Of a stretch of DNA of 64,000 nt, positions 11,353 to 24,200 are shown one piece after another; positions within the stretch are counted from its first letter, which is position 1, and every line of letters begins with the position of its first letter. The notes under the pieces are model-generated. The model was not told where the DNA came from. It was given only the letters and a program-made list of their open reading frames with translations, and ran no database searches. The position numbers were made by a program, and so were the translations under genes. Origin of the DNA: Hymenochaete sp. R1 (Eukaryota; Basidiomycota; Agaricomycetes; Hymenochaetales; Hymenochaetaceae). The stretch is taken from NCBI GenBank assembly GCA_019400425.1, contig JAFREE010000011.1, positions 1 through 64,000 on the forward strand. Direction: 5' to 3'.

Positions 11353-14300
11353 ATGGCTCAAGTTCCTGAACGTCAGATTCGCCCCATCTACGGTCAGTCA
11401 TGCTCAGGAAGCTATCTGGGGCCATGAGTTTTTTGCTCACGGAACGGCTTCGTTGTGATATTTTGCCCGTAGATGCCCTTGACTCGGGAATGCACAAGCA
11501 AGCTCTGCAAATGTGTAATAAGCTTCTTAAAAAGAAGGAACTCTCGGACAATGACCTGCTCAAGGTACTTGCATTTCCTTCCGTGCAACTGGTGGTACTG
11601 TACTTTCGGGGCGAGAGCTGTACCGAAAGGCGTGTCATGTTATGCTTGCTAGATCCTTAGGTACGCACGCGAAAGCTTTGAACACATCGCCTAGAACTAA
11701 CGGGAATAGCTGCCAGGTTTATTTACGCTTCGGAGGCATGTGTTCAAAGCAAGTCGAGGTTTAACGCATGTTTCTTAACCGACGGCAATTCAGCAGGCCG
11801 TGCATATGACTCTCACCCCGAAATGGCCTACCACCTAAAGACATGAATACTTGATAAATATTTACTGTTATCGAAGACGCTCACACTCTTATCCAGGCAT
11901 TGAAGGCACTTGCACTGACACGCCTGAACAAAATCGACGATTGCCTTCCTGTATGTGACGAGGTTTTGCAGCGTAAACCGACAAACATCGAAACACTCAA
12001 CATCCTCATGCTCACTCTACGTACTCTTAATCGCTGTACGTAACTTATTCTCATATTCTGTTACGATTTTCTTCGACCAATTTTAACGATATGTTAGTCA
12101 AAGACCTCATGACGATGTACGAGGACGCCTTCCGTGCCAATCCAACCAACGAAGAACTCGGAGACCAGGCATTTTTTGCCAACGTCCGCTGCGGAAACTG
12201 GAAAAATGCGCAGGCCATCGCGCAGAAGCTGCACAAGACTTTCGCGCCGAAGGCGATCCACCGCGGGTATGCGGACCGATATCTGTATTGGGCGGCGTTT
12301 GGTTTACTCCTCCAGGCAGACGAGATTGCAACGCCGGAGAGTTATCGTCCGGTATTGTTGAAGCTTGCACGACGTCTGCTTGAGGGTGTTGAGCTTCCGC
12401 ATTCGGTGTCGCCTGATCGACTTCACTTGCATTTAACTGTGCTGATAGCGCTCGAAATGTACGATGAGGCGGCAAAAGTATTCGAGACTGACGAAGGAAG
12501 GCACCTCGCGAAGACGAGCTTGTCGGTAGACGACTTGAGGCGGACCGTAGTAGCCAAGAGGGAGGACTTCGCTGCGGAAGGTGAACGTGCCAAGGAGAGA
12601 ATTCTCGACGGGTATGAACAATTATTGGATCTTCATACATGAATTGACGTTATTTGTATCCGTCTTCTGTTCAGCGATCGCAACTGGCTAGAATTTGTTT
12701 CCTTCGTTGACGCTATTTTCGTGGAACCTTCAGCGGAGAAAATCGGCGACGCTCGCAAATTCTTGCGGATGTGCGCGGACAGGGATGGCGATAAAGAACG
12801 AGCTTCGCTCCTTGCGATTCTTCTGCTTGAGCAGCGTGCGAGGGCGAAAGGTCTTGGATCAGACTTTGGTTCGTATCAACACTAACGATATCACCACGAG
12901 TCATTTTATTGACCTTTATTATTGCCTCAGGACATTGCGATGGGCTACTGGGACTCGTCCAGGCGTATATCGAGAAGCATGGTGATAAAGCTGTATGCGC
13001 GGAAGATCTTTCATCGTACGTTGAACTTGAAGGCGATGAGCTCACCAAACTCAAGGAAGCTCTTGCGTCCGCTCTCCTTCCGATCGTAAGCCTCTTCCGC
13101 TTATCCTTGAACTATCCTCCTCATCAATGTTTTCGGTCCATCGCCAGGACTCGTTACATAATCTTTGGCGTGCAATCAACATCGCCAAGCTGCAACGGCA
13201 TATTCTTACCGACGAAGAGTTGACGTCTGAGCTCGAGCAAGAACGTGTTGTTTGGTATCTGAAATCTTACGTCGATGGTCTGGCTTTCGGGAAAGGCTTG
13301 AACGAGAATGAACTTCAGCCCGCGGATGATTTTGCTTTCCTAAGTGCGCAGGCGCTGGTCAACATATGGACAATGGACGGTGAGAGTTGTTCTAAAAAAT
13401 TGTAAACATAAGTGCATGCAACTGACAATCATAATTGTGATCTTAAGGCGACAAGAAATGGCTCGAGATGGCTATTTCTGTGGGTGAATATGCGATCCAA
13501 AGGAGCAAAAATTGCTACTACATCCGACTACTACTCATTCGCCTCTACTTCCTTCTCTGTACGTTTCCTTTTCCATTTCATCATCCCAGTCTTTCCTCCA
13601 CAGTCACTATTATTTGCTACGCTTTACTTACTTTAATCTTCATGAAAGCTGCCCCCACTCTTGCACATCGGCATTACCGTGCTTTGCGTGTCAAGGAGAC
13701 ACAACACGACTCATTAGGACATTTCCTTCTTTCGAGAGCAAACATGTTCTCGCTAGGTGCTACGGGCGATGCTTCACTCAACACGGAAGCAACAGAAGCC
13801 TCTACACTCTATACGTCTGGCGCACATGAGGTAAGATGCTTTCATTCCGCTTTGTCATGATAGCGTATTCTGGCTGTAGAAAGCTGACTTACTGTCAAAT
13901 CAAATCAGACAAACGACTTCATCGTTCGTGCACTACAACAGGAGAAATACACGGTGGTACGTGATGATTGCGTTTACCTCTCTCCAAGAACTCACAGATT
14001 CATCCCTCTGCAATGAATAGATAAATGAACTTATAATCTTCGAAGAGCATCTAGACACATCGATACAACGAGACCTCGTCAAGATCGAGTCTGTACGTAT
14101 GCGCCTAGCGGTCGATGGATACATCCAAGACCTCATCGATATGGAGATGATAGAGCTTAAGTTCATTTTTGACCGGAGTGAGTATATTTCTCGTCTCCTG
14201 CCATGACGCATGATGCTTACGTGAAGATAAAGTGCATGTTGATCTCCGACAGTTCGACGTCTTAACGAACCTCCAACCAAAGGGTAAACCAACCATTAAC

Positions 14301-15516
14301 GACCAAACGACGATCATAAATATTCCCGGAGTAAGTGAATGTGTCTCCGCAATATTGATATTTCCTCACTATATTTTCGGCTTCCCATCTTTGGTATACC
14401 TCACCAGATGCCATGGCTCAAATGCTTCCTCAGCATATATGCGCGCGCATACATGATCTCAAGCGACATCGACGACAAGGTAGAAGAGAAGCTCTTGGTT
14501 GGGGATCGTCCCAAAAACACAACAAATCCAGACTCCGACGCCCCTCTCTCCCAGCGCCTCAAATCCTGGAAAAGCAGCGATTTCTCCGAACTCTCCCCAG
14601 ACGAAGTCTCCCTCTTCAATTACGTCCATACCCTCTGCGACTGGATCGAACCGTACCATGACTTTGCCCGTCCGCCATCGGACGTCGTTTTTGCGGAGGC
14701 TCAACGCCTGCAGGAACTTCAGCGCACTGGAAAGACATCGCTGATTCGGGAACGGGATTATTCGCCTATACCGATGGTTCCGCTTTCGATGCCGAATGGG
14801 CAAGCGTATAAGAGGGAAGGAGAGGCTCCAGCAGTGGCGGAGCCGGAGGAATGGGTGGCCGATTTCTTTGAAGAGAGGCTAGGAAGGTTTAAGGAGGTGG
14901 TGAATGAGAAGGGAGCGTCATGGGAGGTGCTTCATATTGCATCCTTGACCCAAGAGGTATATTTCCGTCTTTCATTTATAATATAACAGCTGATGGTTTC
15001 CGTTGTCTCTGCGTTACCCAGGCTGCTACCTTACTCGGGCTCCTCTCGGTGCGTTTCAAAAACGCCAGTGTCGTGAAGCAGTATAAGTTTGGATCTGTCA
15101 GTTTCTTTCCTTCGCTTTGCTACAGCAATACCATTAACCCTTGTAATGCCTATCAGCTCGTAACTTCATTAAAGACGCTCGTCTCAGAGGCTCAGAACGT
15201 GCTGAAGGATATGTCGAGTGAGTTATCGCGACTGGGCATTGAGATGGGAACAAATGAGAAGAGGAAAGAGTTCATCGACTCATGCAAGCAATTGCAAGAT
15301 GTTTCAGAAGTCAGTCTGATCTTAAGCATCTCTTTCGAATTTAAGCTAAACTAATGGGATCCGGTTTAGCACTTCTCGAGAGACACGATTCTTGAATTTG
15401 GAAAGTCAACGAGGGACGCGCAAAAGAAGATGTTCGAGGGTTCTGCGAAGGGGTTGACTAAGGTTGCGACTGGAGGCGCGCATCTGGGTTTGATTACGGA
15501 TGATAAGAAGCATTAG
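11353..15516 (+). CDS. NAA25: NatB N-terminal acetyltransferase auxiliary subunit
   Basis: This encodes the large TPR-like auxiliary subunit (Naa25/Mdm20) of NatB, which with Naa20 acetylates nascent chains starting Met-Asp/Glu/Asn/Gln at the ribosome. The start MAQVPERQIRPIY leads into helical repeats: ALDSGMHKQALQMCNKLLKK, LNKIDDCLPVCDEVLQRKP, IETLNILMLTLRTLNR, DLMTMYEDAFRANPTNEELG and FFANVRCGNWKNAQAIAQKL, a typical Mdm20 N-terminus. The middle (RNWLEFVSFVDAIF) and the later exons (EELTSELEQERVVWYLKSYVD, FSLGATGDASLNTEATEAS) also follow the family. The last exon ends in GLITDDKKH with TAG at 15514-15516. About a dozen introns keep frame; total length is around 900 residues, normal for the family. 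The second intron, 11565-11896, is 332 bases, far longer than the rest, and contains a perfect 13-base inverted repeat. Confidence 0.88.
11675..11750. repeat. 13-base inverted repeat inside an NAA25 intron
   Basis: GCTTTGAACACAT at 11675-11687 pairs perfectly with ATGTGTTCAAAGC at 11738-11750, with a 50-base spacer. Both arms lie in the oversized 332-base intron. It could be the stem of an intronic RNA or a trace of a small inverted-repeat element. I could not identify snoRNA boxes. Confidence 0.6.
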
Positions 15517-15925
15517 GGCAGGATAATAGAAGGGAGGTATCAGTTGGCGATAACCAATTCGTTCACCTGTTATCTGGCACCATCGTACCCTCATTAATCT
15601 GAAGGAACGCGGCGGAAGAGACAGCAGCAGCCACAAACAACTAAAGCAAAATGAAAGCGACAAATTATCGCATTAGATATCTTAATTTTACGACGCCCCC
15701 CACTCATTACCAAGTTACGTTTCCTATACTGCATAGCATGACATAGCATTAGATTCTCACTGTCGCATACATACAACACGCATAATAATACTATGTTGTT
15801 ATTCACATCAATTTCTGTCGATTACTACGAACACGACGGTATCTTCAATGAAAAAAGGGGTTCTCGCATCCGATTCCAAACAAAAGATCATCAACAAAAC
15901 ATTCGAGGAAATGCCCCCCACGCGT
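15517..15925. other. Convergent 3' intergenic region
   Basis: About 410 bases separate the NAA25 stop from the stop of the minus-strand dehydrogenase. The region is AT-rich around 15660-15830 and probably serves as two facing 3' UTRs. No gene is seen. Confidence 0.5.
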
Positions 15926-17741
15926 TCAAGCCCATGGATTGATTGCGACTTTTCCCCATTCACCCCTCTCGAATTTCTCATATGCCTCCTTCGCACGCTC
16001 AATCCCAACAACCCTCTCCACACCTGCCACCGCTCGTGCCCGACTTTCCAGACCATCGCTATCATCATCATTATCACCGCTATGATTATTGCCAATCGCA
16101 TTGAAGTTGAATCCAAAAACATCCTGCCTTTTCCCCAACAATCGCGCCGCAAGTGGGAAGACAGTCCGAACGGGGCATCGACCAAACACTAGCGAGACGT
16201 TTTTTGCGTACATGTCTTTGCCTGCGAAGGGGAGAGGGGGCTGTTGGTGGACGCCCGCTGAGACTATCACTCCAAAGGGACGGAGGAGAGAGTAAGATAG
16301 GGTTAATGCGGATGGGTTACCAACGACCTCAAAAAAGAAAGCAGCAAATAAATAAGGAAGAGATAAGTTCAGTTGATAGTATATTGACTGACCTCGCACA
16401 CGGCATTGCAACACAACCCATTCGTCTTCTCCTTCACAATAGACTCAGCTTCGTCGATATTGCATAGGAAAAGCTCGCTTTTTCCGCGCGCGTCAGCTGG
16501 GAGAGTTGTATACACGGCTTTGAGACGGTCCCGGCGTCCCTCAAGAAGGTCGATTGCGAATATACGTACCGAGAGGTTGAGAGTGGAGATGAAATCTAGG
16601 AGAGCTATGAATGTGCACTGAAAACAATCGTAAACGAAGGAAGAAAATGCGTGAAGTAGAATAGGGAACTTGAAGACGTACAGTTCCGACAGGACCTAGT
16701 CCTACGATTGCTAAATTCAAAATTCGGTCCTCAGGAAGCATAGGAGGCCATAACGGATCGTTCAACGCCTCCACAAAACTCCCGCCACCTCTTCCTTCCG
16801 TCTCCAGGCCCGAAACAAGATTTCTCACTGAACCAATTGGGAACCGTTCACCTTTGACGATCGGCAAAATATTCGGATGCTGGAGCGTCTGGAGCGCAGT
16901 GAACACGCCCGTGGGAAGTATATCTGCCATCAATAGGAGAGACGCGTCCGAAAATTCCTTCAAAGCTGCGTGGGGCGTAGGTGAATCTGCGGATTTCAAG
17001 ATAAAGAGAAGTCCGCCTGCTTTAGGGACTCGTACGAATTGTGCTTGACCGCCTGGGAGGGCTGCGGACCCGAAGAGGAGTTGGTGGGCACAGCGGGAAG
17101 TGAAGCCTGCCCTACAGAAGCTGGGTTGCAGGTGCAATGGTTATACTTAGCATTGGAAAGAAGACGTCTAGCAGTCAAACGCACTGGCATTCCGCACACG
17201 ACGAGCTGAACGGGGAGACGACGAAATCTCCGACTTTGAGTATTGAGTAAAGTGGTGGACGAAGCGTCGCATTGGCATTGGACGAAAAGCTTGATCCGAG
17301 CGCGACCACTTCTCCAAGAAATTCATGGCCTGGCACGATCCTGTCCGTGTTTTCTCGTGTCAGCTTTTATCTTTAATTCTCAGGCGGGTATGGTCTTAGA
17401 AGACGTACGTGGTGCTAATTTTCTCGTGTCCTCTGTACCCGTGCAAATCACTCCCGCAGAGACCAGCGAGCTTCACAAAAAAGAGCGATGAATCAGGCTC
17501 GTTCTATGGGTGAGCATGGGTGGAACCGCCGCACCTTGATCTTGACAATTGCATCATCTGGATGTTCGATTCTATCCGAAAACCAAGCGCATTTGAACGC
17601 TGTGCTTCTCAAGCATCCCAGGAAGGAAAGTATGACGTACTTTGGCGTAGGTATGCCTTCGACACGTATTTCACCATGCCCTTCACTTCGCGGATACAAT
17701 CGGACAGCTTTATGTGTTGCTGGTAAATGCACGGCAGTCAT
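15926..17741 (-). CDS. Zinc-dependent alcohol dehydrogenase-like oxidoreductase
   Basis: This is a medium-chain dehydrogenase/reductase with an N-terminal GroES-like fold and a C-terminal Rossmann fold. From the start MTAVHLPAT at 17741 the exons give KAVRLYP, IEHPDDAIVKIK, GLCGSDLHGYRGHE (catalytic zinc Cys and the downstream His), RIVPGHEFLGEVVALGSS, VGDFVVSPFSSSCGEC then HFCRAGFTSRC (the four-Cys structural zinc lobe), LFGSAALPGGQAQFVRVPKA, SLLLMADILPTGVF, and LNLAIVGLGPVGT, the GxGxxG dinucleotide site. The last exons read EVVGNPSALTLSYSLLRPFGV and finish in KVAINPWA with the stop at 15926. The LPGGQAQFVRVP pattern is typical of fungal formaldehyde-dehydrogenase-like members; the substrate cannot be told. 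The GHE-to-PGHEF junction around 17340-17420 is less certain than the others. It is convergent with NAA25. Confidence 0.78.
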
Positions 17742-18648
17742 TTTCCGCAGGCCAATTAATGTCCGAAAATGAGTCTTCTGGTGAGCTGAGACGGAAGGGG
17801 CGATGGTCAACGAAGCTTACAACTGGACCCGGTGCACCACGACTCAGTCTATGATACCCCGATAAGATGCAATCTTTCACTCGCTCTGCCGGATCTCGGC
17901 GGACGTGGGGGGCAAACTCGCAGTTCAGTGGATGCTGGTCAGCTGGACGAGGCATGGGAACTGGACGGTGTCATCTCTATTGTACAACCTCCGTCACGTT
18001 CGATCGGACCGTTTGTCGGTGAGAATCTATACTTTCTGTACTTTCGATAAAATTGTCACCAAGTAGAATCGAAAACCGTGGAGGATGCAAGGATGTGGGA
18101 GAGAAGCAAGCGGGAGGGCTGATCCAGTTCGCCGCGCGCGAGCAAAGGCTTGCTTTCCAGGTTTCCTTTCTCTCCCTACGACGATGCGACGTTCGCCGAA
18201 CTACTCAGCTGGGTGAATCAGGAGAATTAAAAATTGAAAATTCACTAAATTCAACATAGTTCTCGTTCGAGTACTTATGGGCTACAACCCTATTTTTCGG
18301 TGTGATGCTGGCGCACTGACTATCATAGATATCGCCACTGTGTTGCTTTCTTCAAGTTACGATCTCACGAGCCTAAGTTGGGAAAAAAACTTGAAATGGG
18401 CGGACACACACCAGACACCAATTGAACCTATGATTGGATCCAGAGGCGGACTTCACTCATTGGCAGAGGAAACCGGCGTATGCTAAGGTCGGAAGAGGGA
18501 TATAAATATAAGGACCACAAACAATTCTTGTAACACGAGGGTCGGTACGGTCCAGGCTTCTACGCGACATTTTACTATCAGAACATTGTGGGCGAAAGCG
18601 GGACATTGTCCACATAACTAGCTATATAACGCCCTTCGCCTAAACCCA
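17742..18648. other. Dehydrogenase promoter side and A1 3' flank
   Basis: About 900 bases separate the dehydrogenase start from the A1 stop. Open frames are short and unrelated to anything I know. The stretch around 18500-18640 is AT-rich (GATATAAATATAAGG at 18499-18513) and probably belongs to A1's 3' flank. No gene is called. Confidence 0.4.
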
Positions 18649-20280
18649 TCAGGGATAAAGTTCACAGCAGTGCTTGAACCATTTATCGAAGTCAAGACAA
18701 AACCCAGCTTCGCTGAGCATCTTGTACATCTCCTTTGTCTCCCTATATGTTGCAAGAACCTCCTGCTGCTGCTCCTTTGACGCCCTGCCCTCCTTTCCAT
18801 CAGCCTTGTCCGCCCTCACCTGATTATAGATGAACACGCCAGTGTCCATCACTTGCACGTAGGAGCAGAAAAATCTCATCGAGAGCTTCTCGAGAAAGCT
18901 TCTGCAGGAAGACCGGCCATGAAGTTGAAACGCAACCTTTTTCCAACACTTGTCGGCCTGCTTATCCAGGTCCTTCCACTTTCGCTTCAAATCGTCGTGG
19001 AAACTTTTAATCGAAGCTGATTCTTCGGGGCGACCAAGTCGAAGGAGAAGATCGTTTCTAGCCTGGTCCTTAGAGTGCATACTGCACAGGTGTTCATGGA
19101 TCTCTTCCGTGCTAGTACCATGCGATAGTTTGAGCAAACGAATAAGAGTGTGCCAATTAGGAATCTCGTCGCCTTTGCTGTCAGATTCGAAATTAGGATT
19201 TGGGCAGAATTTGCAGCTGAGTTTAGCCGTACAGTAAACCAGCTCATACTCGCGATGAAAAGGAGGGCGGCTCTTGTTACTGTCATCAGGCATCCACGTC
19301 TGCTGTTCACGGACAATATGTTTCTGCATCCGCCTTATTATGAATCGATACGACATGCTCGCAAGGAGGAGACTACCCTTGTCGGGCTTTGATTGATCAT
19401 CGGAAGTGTGGGCGTGGGTAATCTCGTGAGGTTGGCCAACAATAAGGGTTAGCTCGCGTATAGCCTCTTCAACTGTCAAATGTTGAGCATGGATCCATGC
19501 GAGAGAATCGGCCAGATATACAACTTTAGGTTCCTTTGCTTCCATAATTCGGTCATGGACGTGGCTCATCGAATCCAAGAACCGGACGTAAGCCAGGAAT
19601 ACAAAGATAGACGCCTTTTCCAGATCCATCTTGGACCTGGGCGCTGTGGAAGATAGCTTCCATACTTTTTCCTCTAGACGATCGAGGTGATGCAACATTG
19701 AATCAATAGCGCTTTCCAGAGCGGAGACGGTTTTTTCGATTGTAAGAAAATCATTTTCCGTTGGAAGCTCGGGAAGGCCCGGACCGCAGATGGGAAATGT
19801 TTCCAAGATCGAGTGAATGTCACCCTCTGATGTAGATGTAGCGGATGTGGTGCTCACTCCCACCTCAGCCCTGAGGCACAGGCCCATCCGAGAATCACCA
19901 TTGATCGAGGACGCGGAGCAGTTAGGATCCTCAGCTAGAGTGAGGAAACGGGTGCAAGTGGCCATTGCGAGGAGAAGCCGCCGAAATGGATGTCTAAGTT
20001 GATCCCATTGCATTTTCGAAACGGAACCGGCGTCAGGGTCACATATATCGTCGAAACCGAGTCGAACCGAGCGACAAAAGAACTTGAGCGTTTCGAGGTT
20101 CGAGACTGCGGAAAGGCGAGCGAGCGGGATGAATTTCTTATTCGAAAGGTCCAATCCTCTTTCGATGTCGTGGTCCTCGGGAACCATTCTCTTCGACGCA
20201 CGGGCTTCGGGGGGAGTTTGTCGGCGGCGCTTCTGAGAGTCACCGCCTTCAATCTTCAAATGAGCTGGCTTAGATGACAT
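18649..20280 (-). CDS. Orphan family A protein, copy A1
   Basis: A single open frame of 543 residues with no intron, in a region where conserved genes have up to about 20. I do not recognise the family. The N-terminus is basic with an NLS-like cluster (KRRRQTPPEARASKR at about residues 17-31), followed by KFIPLARLSAVSNLE. The body is predicted helical with no membrane segment or signal peptide. Shared with the three other copies are FLAYVRFLD (about residue 233), LLLASMSYRFIIRRM and its distal WMP (about 315-340), a CSYVQ segment near 475 and the final EVLATYRETKE, KMLSEAGFCLDFDKWFKHC. It is closest to A2, sharing EVLATYRE and the FDKW ending almost unchanged. It lies alone between the dehydrogenase and the zinc-cluster gene. 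A nuclear, scaffold-like role is only a guess from composition. Confidence 0.8.
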   Translation of the reverse strand: MSSKPAHLKIEGGDSQKRRRQTPPEARASKRMVPEDHDIERGLDLSNKKFIPLARLSAVSNLETLKFFCRSVRLGFDDICDPDAGSVSKMQWDQLRHPFRRLLLAMATCTRFLTLAEDPNCSASSINGDSRMGLCLRAEVGVSTTSATSTSEGDIHSILETFPICGPGLPELPTENDFLTIEKTVSALESAIDSMLHHLDRLEEKVWKLSSTAPRSKMDLEKASIFVFLAYVRFLDSMSHVHDRIMEAKEPKVVYLADSLAWIHAQHLTVEEAIRELTLIVGQPHEITHAHTSDDQSKPDKGSLLLASMSYRFIIRRMQKHIVREQQTWMPDDSNKSRPPFHREYELVYCTAKLSCKFCPNPNFESDSKGDEIPNWHTLIRLLKLSHGTSTEEIHEHLCSMHSKDQARNDLLLRLGRPEESASIKSFHDDLKRKWKDLDKQADKCWKKVAFQLHGRSSCRSFLEKLSMRFFCSYVQVMDTGVFIYNQVRADKADGKEGRASKEQQQEVLATYRETKEMYKMLSEAGFCLDFDKWFKHCCELYP

Positions 20281-21242
20281 TTGATATATGCAGCTGTTAA
20301 AGCAAGGTGTCAGTAATTGTAGTCAACGAAGAAGGATATAGATAGTGGAGGAAGTACGATGACGAATCACCTTGAAGTCTAATTGAATGATATCTCTCTG
20401 TCCCTTCACCAGCTGGTCTTCATTTATAACCTTGATGCTTTACTATCTTGGGATACAGGGTTGATACCCAGTAAAGATATGGGTGTTATAATCCCATTTG
20501 GTCGGTGCTGGCGATAGCAATGAGTTTTTCTGTACTGATGACCCATAAACTTGAAGTTTGCTTTGAATCTTCGGCACAGTGGCCTCGGGTTGTTTTCCCA
20601 TGGGGATGAATGATAGTGGCGAGAGTCCAGAGCAATATTCAATGTCGGTTCGCTTTGGTCCTTGGAGAAGACAGACGGTTAGAAACCGAGGAAGGTACTT
20701 GAAAGACGATGAATGCCACGGACAGCCTGAGGGCGGAAAGCGCCGCTGAGCCCCACTTGAAGACGCCTAGTCTTAACTCTCGACGGATACGAATCGAATT
20801 CGCACTCGGATTTCGACTCGAAGGGGTCCGCGACTGTGGCGAGAATTAAGATCCATATTCGATTGGTCTTGGCCTGTAGTGCGTATGGTGTGAGGAGATC
20901 AAAAGCCGAGTGAGATTGAGCGTGGAGGACGAAATCAACCTGCTGTCGATCATTACCAGTACTAAATGTAGCACCCTGATCGGTTGACAGACTTAAACGG
21001 GAACATACAAAAACAAATCTTTCAAGACAAGTCATACACGATACACGTCGGAAGATAATCCAAAGATAATTGAGACAGATAAACATCGAAAGATGAGGTA
21101 AAGCTATCAGTTCCATCCACATCCAAGATACTTTTGAGCAATGTAGAAGTGAGAAACGATTTGTAGTACAAGATAAAAACACAACAGACATTCAAGAAGA
21201 TGAAAAAAAAGGACGCGAGAAGAATGGACTCCTTTATCACGT
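20281..21242. other. Region between A1 promoter and transcription factor stop
   Basis: These 960 bases should contain the A1 promoter, immediately beyond 20280, and the 3' UTR of the zinc-cluster gene. A 170-codon minus-strand open frame at 20679-21191 overlaps the presumed 3' UTR. Its composition (runs of hydrophobic then Ser/Arg) is not convincing and it has no matching motif, so I leave it uncalled. Confidence 0.4.
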
Positions 21243-24200
21243 TCAAGGTGAAATGGCGACGCCATTGGCGACGTGAGACCCCTCCCCACCCAGAGCACTC
21301 GGTACCGCATCCACAGGTGATGGTGTCGAAATCATTCCATATCCATTCCCCAACCCAGAGTCCCCTGTGTTGAACAGCGCGTTCATGTCAAATGATCCAT
21401 CGTTGAGAAGGTTCATGAAAGAGGCAGATCCACCGACCGAGCGAAGATCCATCCCGTCGACCGCTATTGGATGTCCATCAAGACCGCCGGGAGCAAACCC
21501 TGGGTCAAGACCCTGTATCCCTGACAGACTACCAGAGGCATTCAGTGAGTTGAGGGTGGGGGTCATGCTCGCACTGGAATCATGTGACTGGAAACCGAGC
21601 CCATTCAACCCGTTACCAGATGCCGCGTACCCAAAGTTTGCGGGCATGCCTTGGGAAGAGGCCGAAGACATGAAGGAGTTGCTATGAAGAGATGAAATAG
21701 GACTAGTTGGAGTACGAGCTACTGAAGGACTAGTTGTTTCCTCAGCGGGGCTACCGTGTCTTGACGAATCGGACTCTCCGGAAACTGACAGTCCGCTACC
21801 TGTGGCAACGGATTTCTTTCGTACTGGTCTAATCCATGCCGGACGGGACGGATCCGATAAAGGTTGTTGCTCTTGGAAGTCGAGAGGAATCCGTGTCACT
21901 GTTTGATTAAAGTAAATCACCTGTGAGGAACGCAATGTAATTTATGAACGTACGACGACAAAACTCCTCTATGAGATCACCACTTCTCATGCCACAGACG
22001 TAACGTCCGCTGAAACGCCTGAGAAGCAGAACACATGCACGAAGAGCTTCCAAAGATTGAGGAACAAGCGGTTGTAGATCAGCCGTTGTGCAATTCAAGA
22101 GAACTGCAATTAGCGAACGGCCGGCTTGCGTCAACTATAGTATGTTTGAGTGTCAGATACGGAAAATGTAACGACATTGAGAATGCATGCCTGATGTATC
22201 ACATGCACACCGTAGTATGTCATCAAACCCTTCTTTGCGACTTGAGTGTGTGCATGCACAAGTTCCACCGCGCATGCATGACATCTCATCATTGCGGCCC
22301 GTTCATCTTCGCTCTGCTCTGTGGTCTCGGAGCTTGCAGGTGATGGCGCTCCTGCATCGCTCATCAACGCATCACTCTCGGAGCCCCTAACACGCTGACC
22401 GACGCGCAAACTGAAACGCTTTCGAACAATGAGCATTCTCACGAATAAAGAAAAGCAGTGGAGACGCTCGGCTTGCGTCACGCGTAGAACATCGGGGCTA
22501 CCCATCGTCTCCGCTGTGTGAGCCCAGTAGGGTGTAAGTGATTGGAGGACTGCATCGAGGAGCTGTTCCTCGGCCTGGAGATCATGGTTGGCAGAGGATA
22601 GCGACGCGGATCCAGAGAGTATGCCTGCCGCACGTTGAAGGAAAGGATCACTGGACATCGGACCCGGTGTTGGTGTTTCGAGGATGGACTCGAGGACGAC
22701 ACTGAGACGTGCGCATGCGATGAATGCACCAAGACGACTTTCCGTTCCTTCAGGCTGAGGTCCAACGGAATCGGCAGTAATGTACTCGTCATCTACAGCA
22801 GCTACTTCACGGGCATCGCAATCGCGAAGGCGTAGTAAAGGTGGACGTCCGAAGGCCGCGGCAGCTTGCTTGTCCCACAAATAAACGCACCAGAAAGTCC
22901 TCCGGCGCACTTGCTCTTCAATGGGACCGAAGCAGTCATACTGGTCGCTACTTCGATGCAACCCCGCATCTATAGATAAGGTGCATGCTTCGGCTAGCAA
23001 AGCGAATCCTCTAGAAAGTCGGCCCAGCCCGATGGCATAGACGGCTGCAATGAAGACGCTTTGAACTGCATAGAGGGTCGGCCTATCCGCTGACGGCATC
23101 GTCCGTAATTTCGAGAAAAGATCAAACCAATGTGTACCAGCTGAGAAACCATCCGAAGGGTCTGCTCGGACACGAGGATCATCTACATGTCTCGAGGACA
23201 GACAACAAATCGATACAATGAATGCAGCGAACCCAGGCTCACCCCACTTCTGGGGATTGCCATAGTCACTAAGGAATTGCGGTACATGAAGAAAGGGCAG
23301 AAGGTAATAGCTGGTAGATAGGAAACATTGGATAAGGTTGTCCATAAGTGGAGGTGGGATGACGGCCGTTATGGATCTCCACATCCCTTCAGGAGGGATT
23401 AAGCCCGTGGCCCTTGTCCTTCGGTTAGGAAACCAAGTGCCCGTCGTGACGCTTTCGGGTTTTCTTGACCAGGTCTCTTGTTTTGCATCGTCGGTCGGTG
23501 GATTAGAAGAGGCTCCGGGCAGCTTTCTTTCGACAAGAAAATCGAGCAAAGGAAGGCCGGATGATTCACCCTGCCAGCGCGTATAGCCTTCATCGTCCAA
23601 GTAAAGGTAATTTGGAGTCAAAGTGTTTGAAGGCATTCTTTGAATGCCCTCGGAGAGCCCCGGGATTCCTGGAGTCGTATCCTGGGAAAGTGGAAAATGT
23701 GTTGATGGATTTGTTATCGGAAACTGTGAGAGGGAAGGAGGGAGGACACCAAGGGGAAAGGAGTGATTCGCGCTAGCAAAGGTCTCGTGGGGACTATTAG
23801 AGGGGCCCTCGGAGGCTTGAGAACCTTGGGCAAAGAGGCTAAACGGAATAGACCGGATAAGAGTCTCTAAGTGCTGCATTCTCTCTTCAATTCCAGCTGC
23901 ACGTCTGTAAACGCAATGATCAACTTCCAGTCCTCTAATATCAAGCCCTGATTTAACGCACTTGGACTTGTGCGCATGGGTTCGTTTTCCAGGTTCTTCA
24001 AATGTGCAGGACGAATCAGCAGCCAAGCATGACTGACAAGGATGCCCTTCATCGCACTTTATACGCCGTCGACTATCACCGACGCATAATGACCAGACCA
24101 GTAATGCAGTCAATAACAGACGTAAGACAGCTTCGAGCAAGTCAGGCTTACCGGCATCGGTCACAAGCCCTGTATTAAAATATCAGCACGACTTTAAACA

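Noticed and set aside
12107..12640. 177-codon minus-strand frame
   Set aside because: Exact antisense shadow of the well-supported NAA25 exon.
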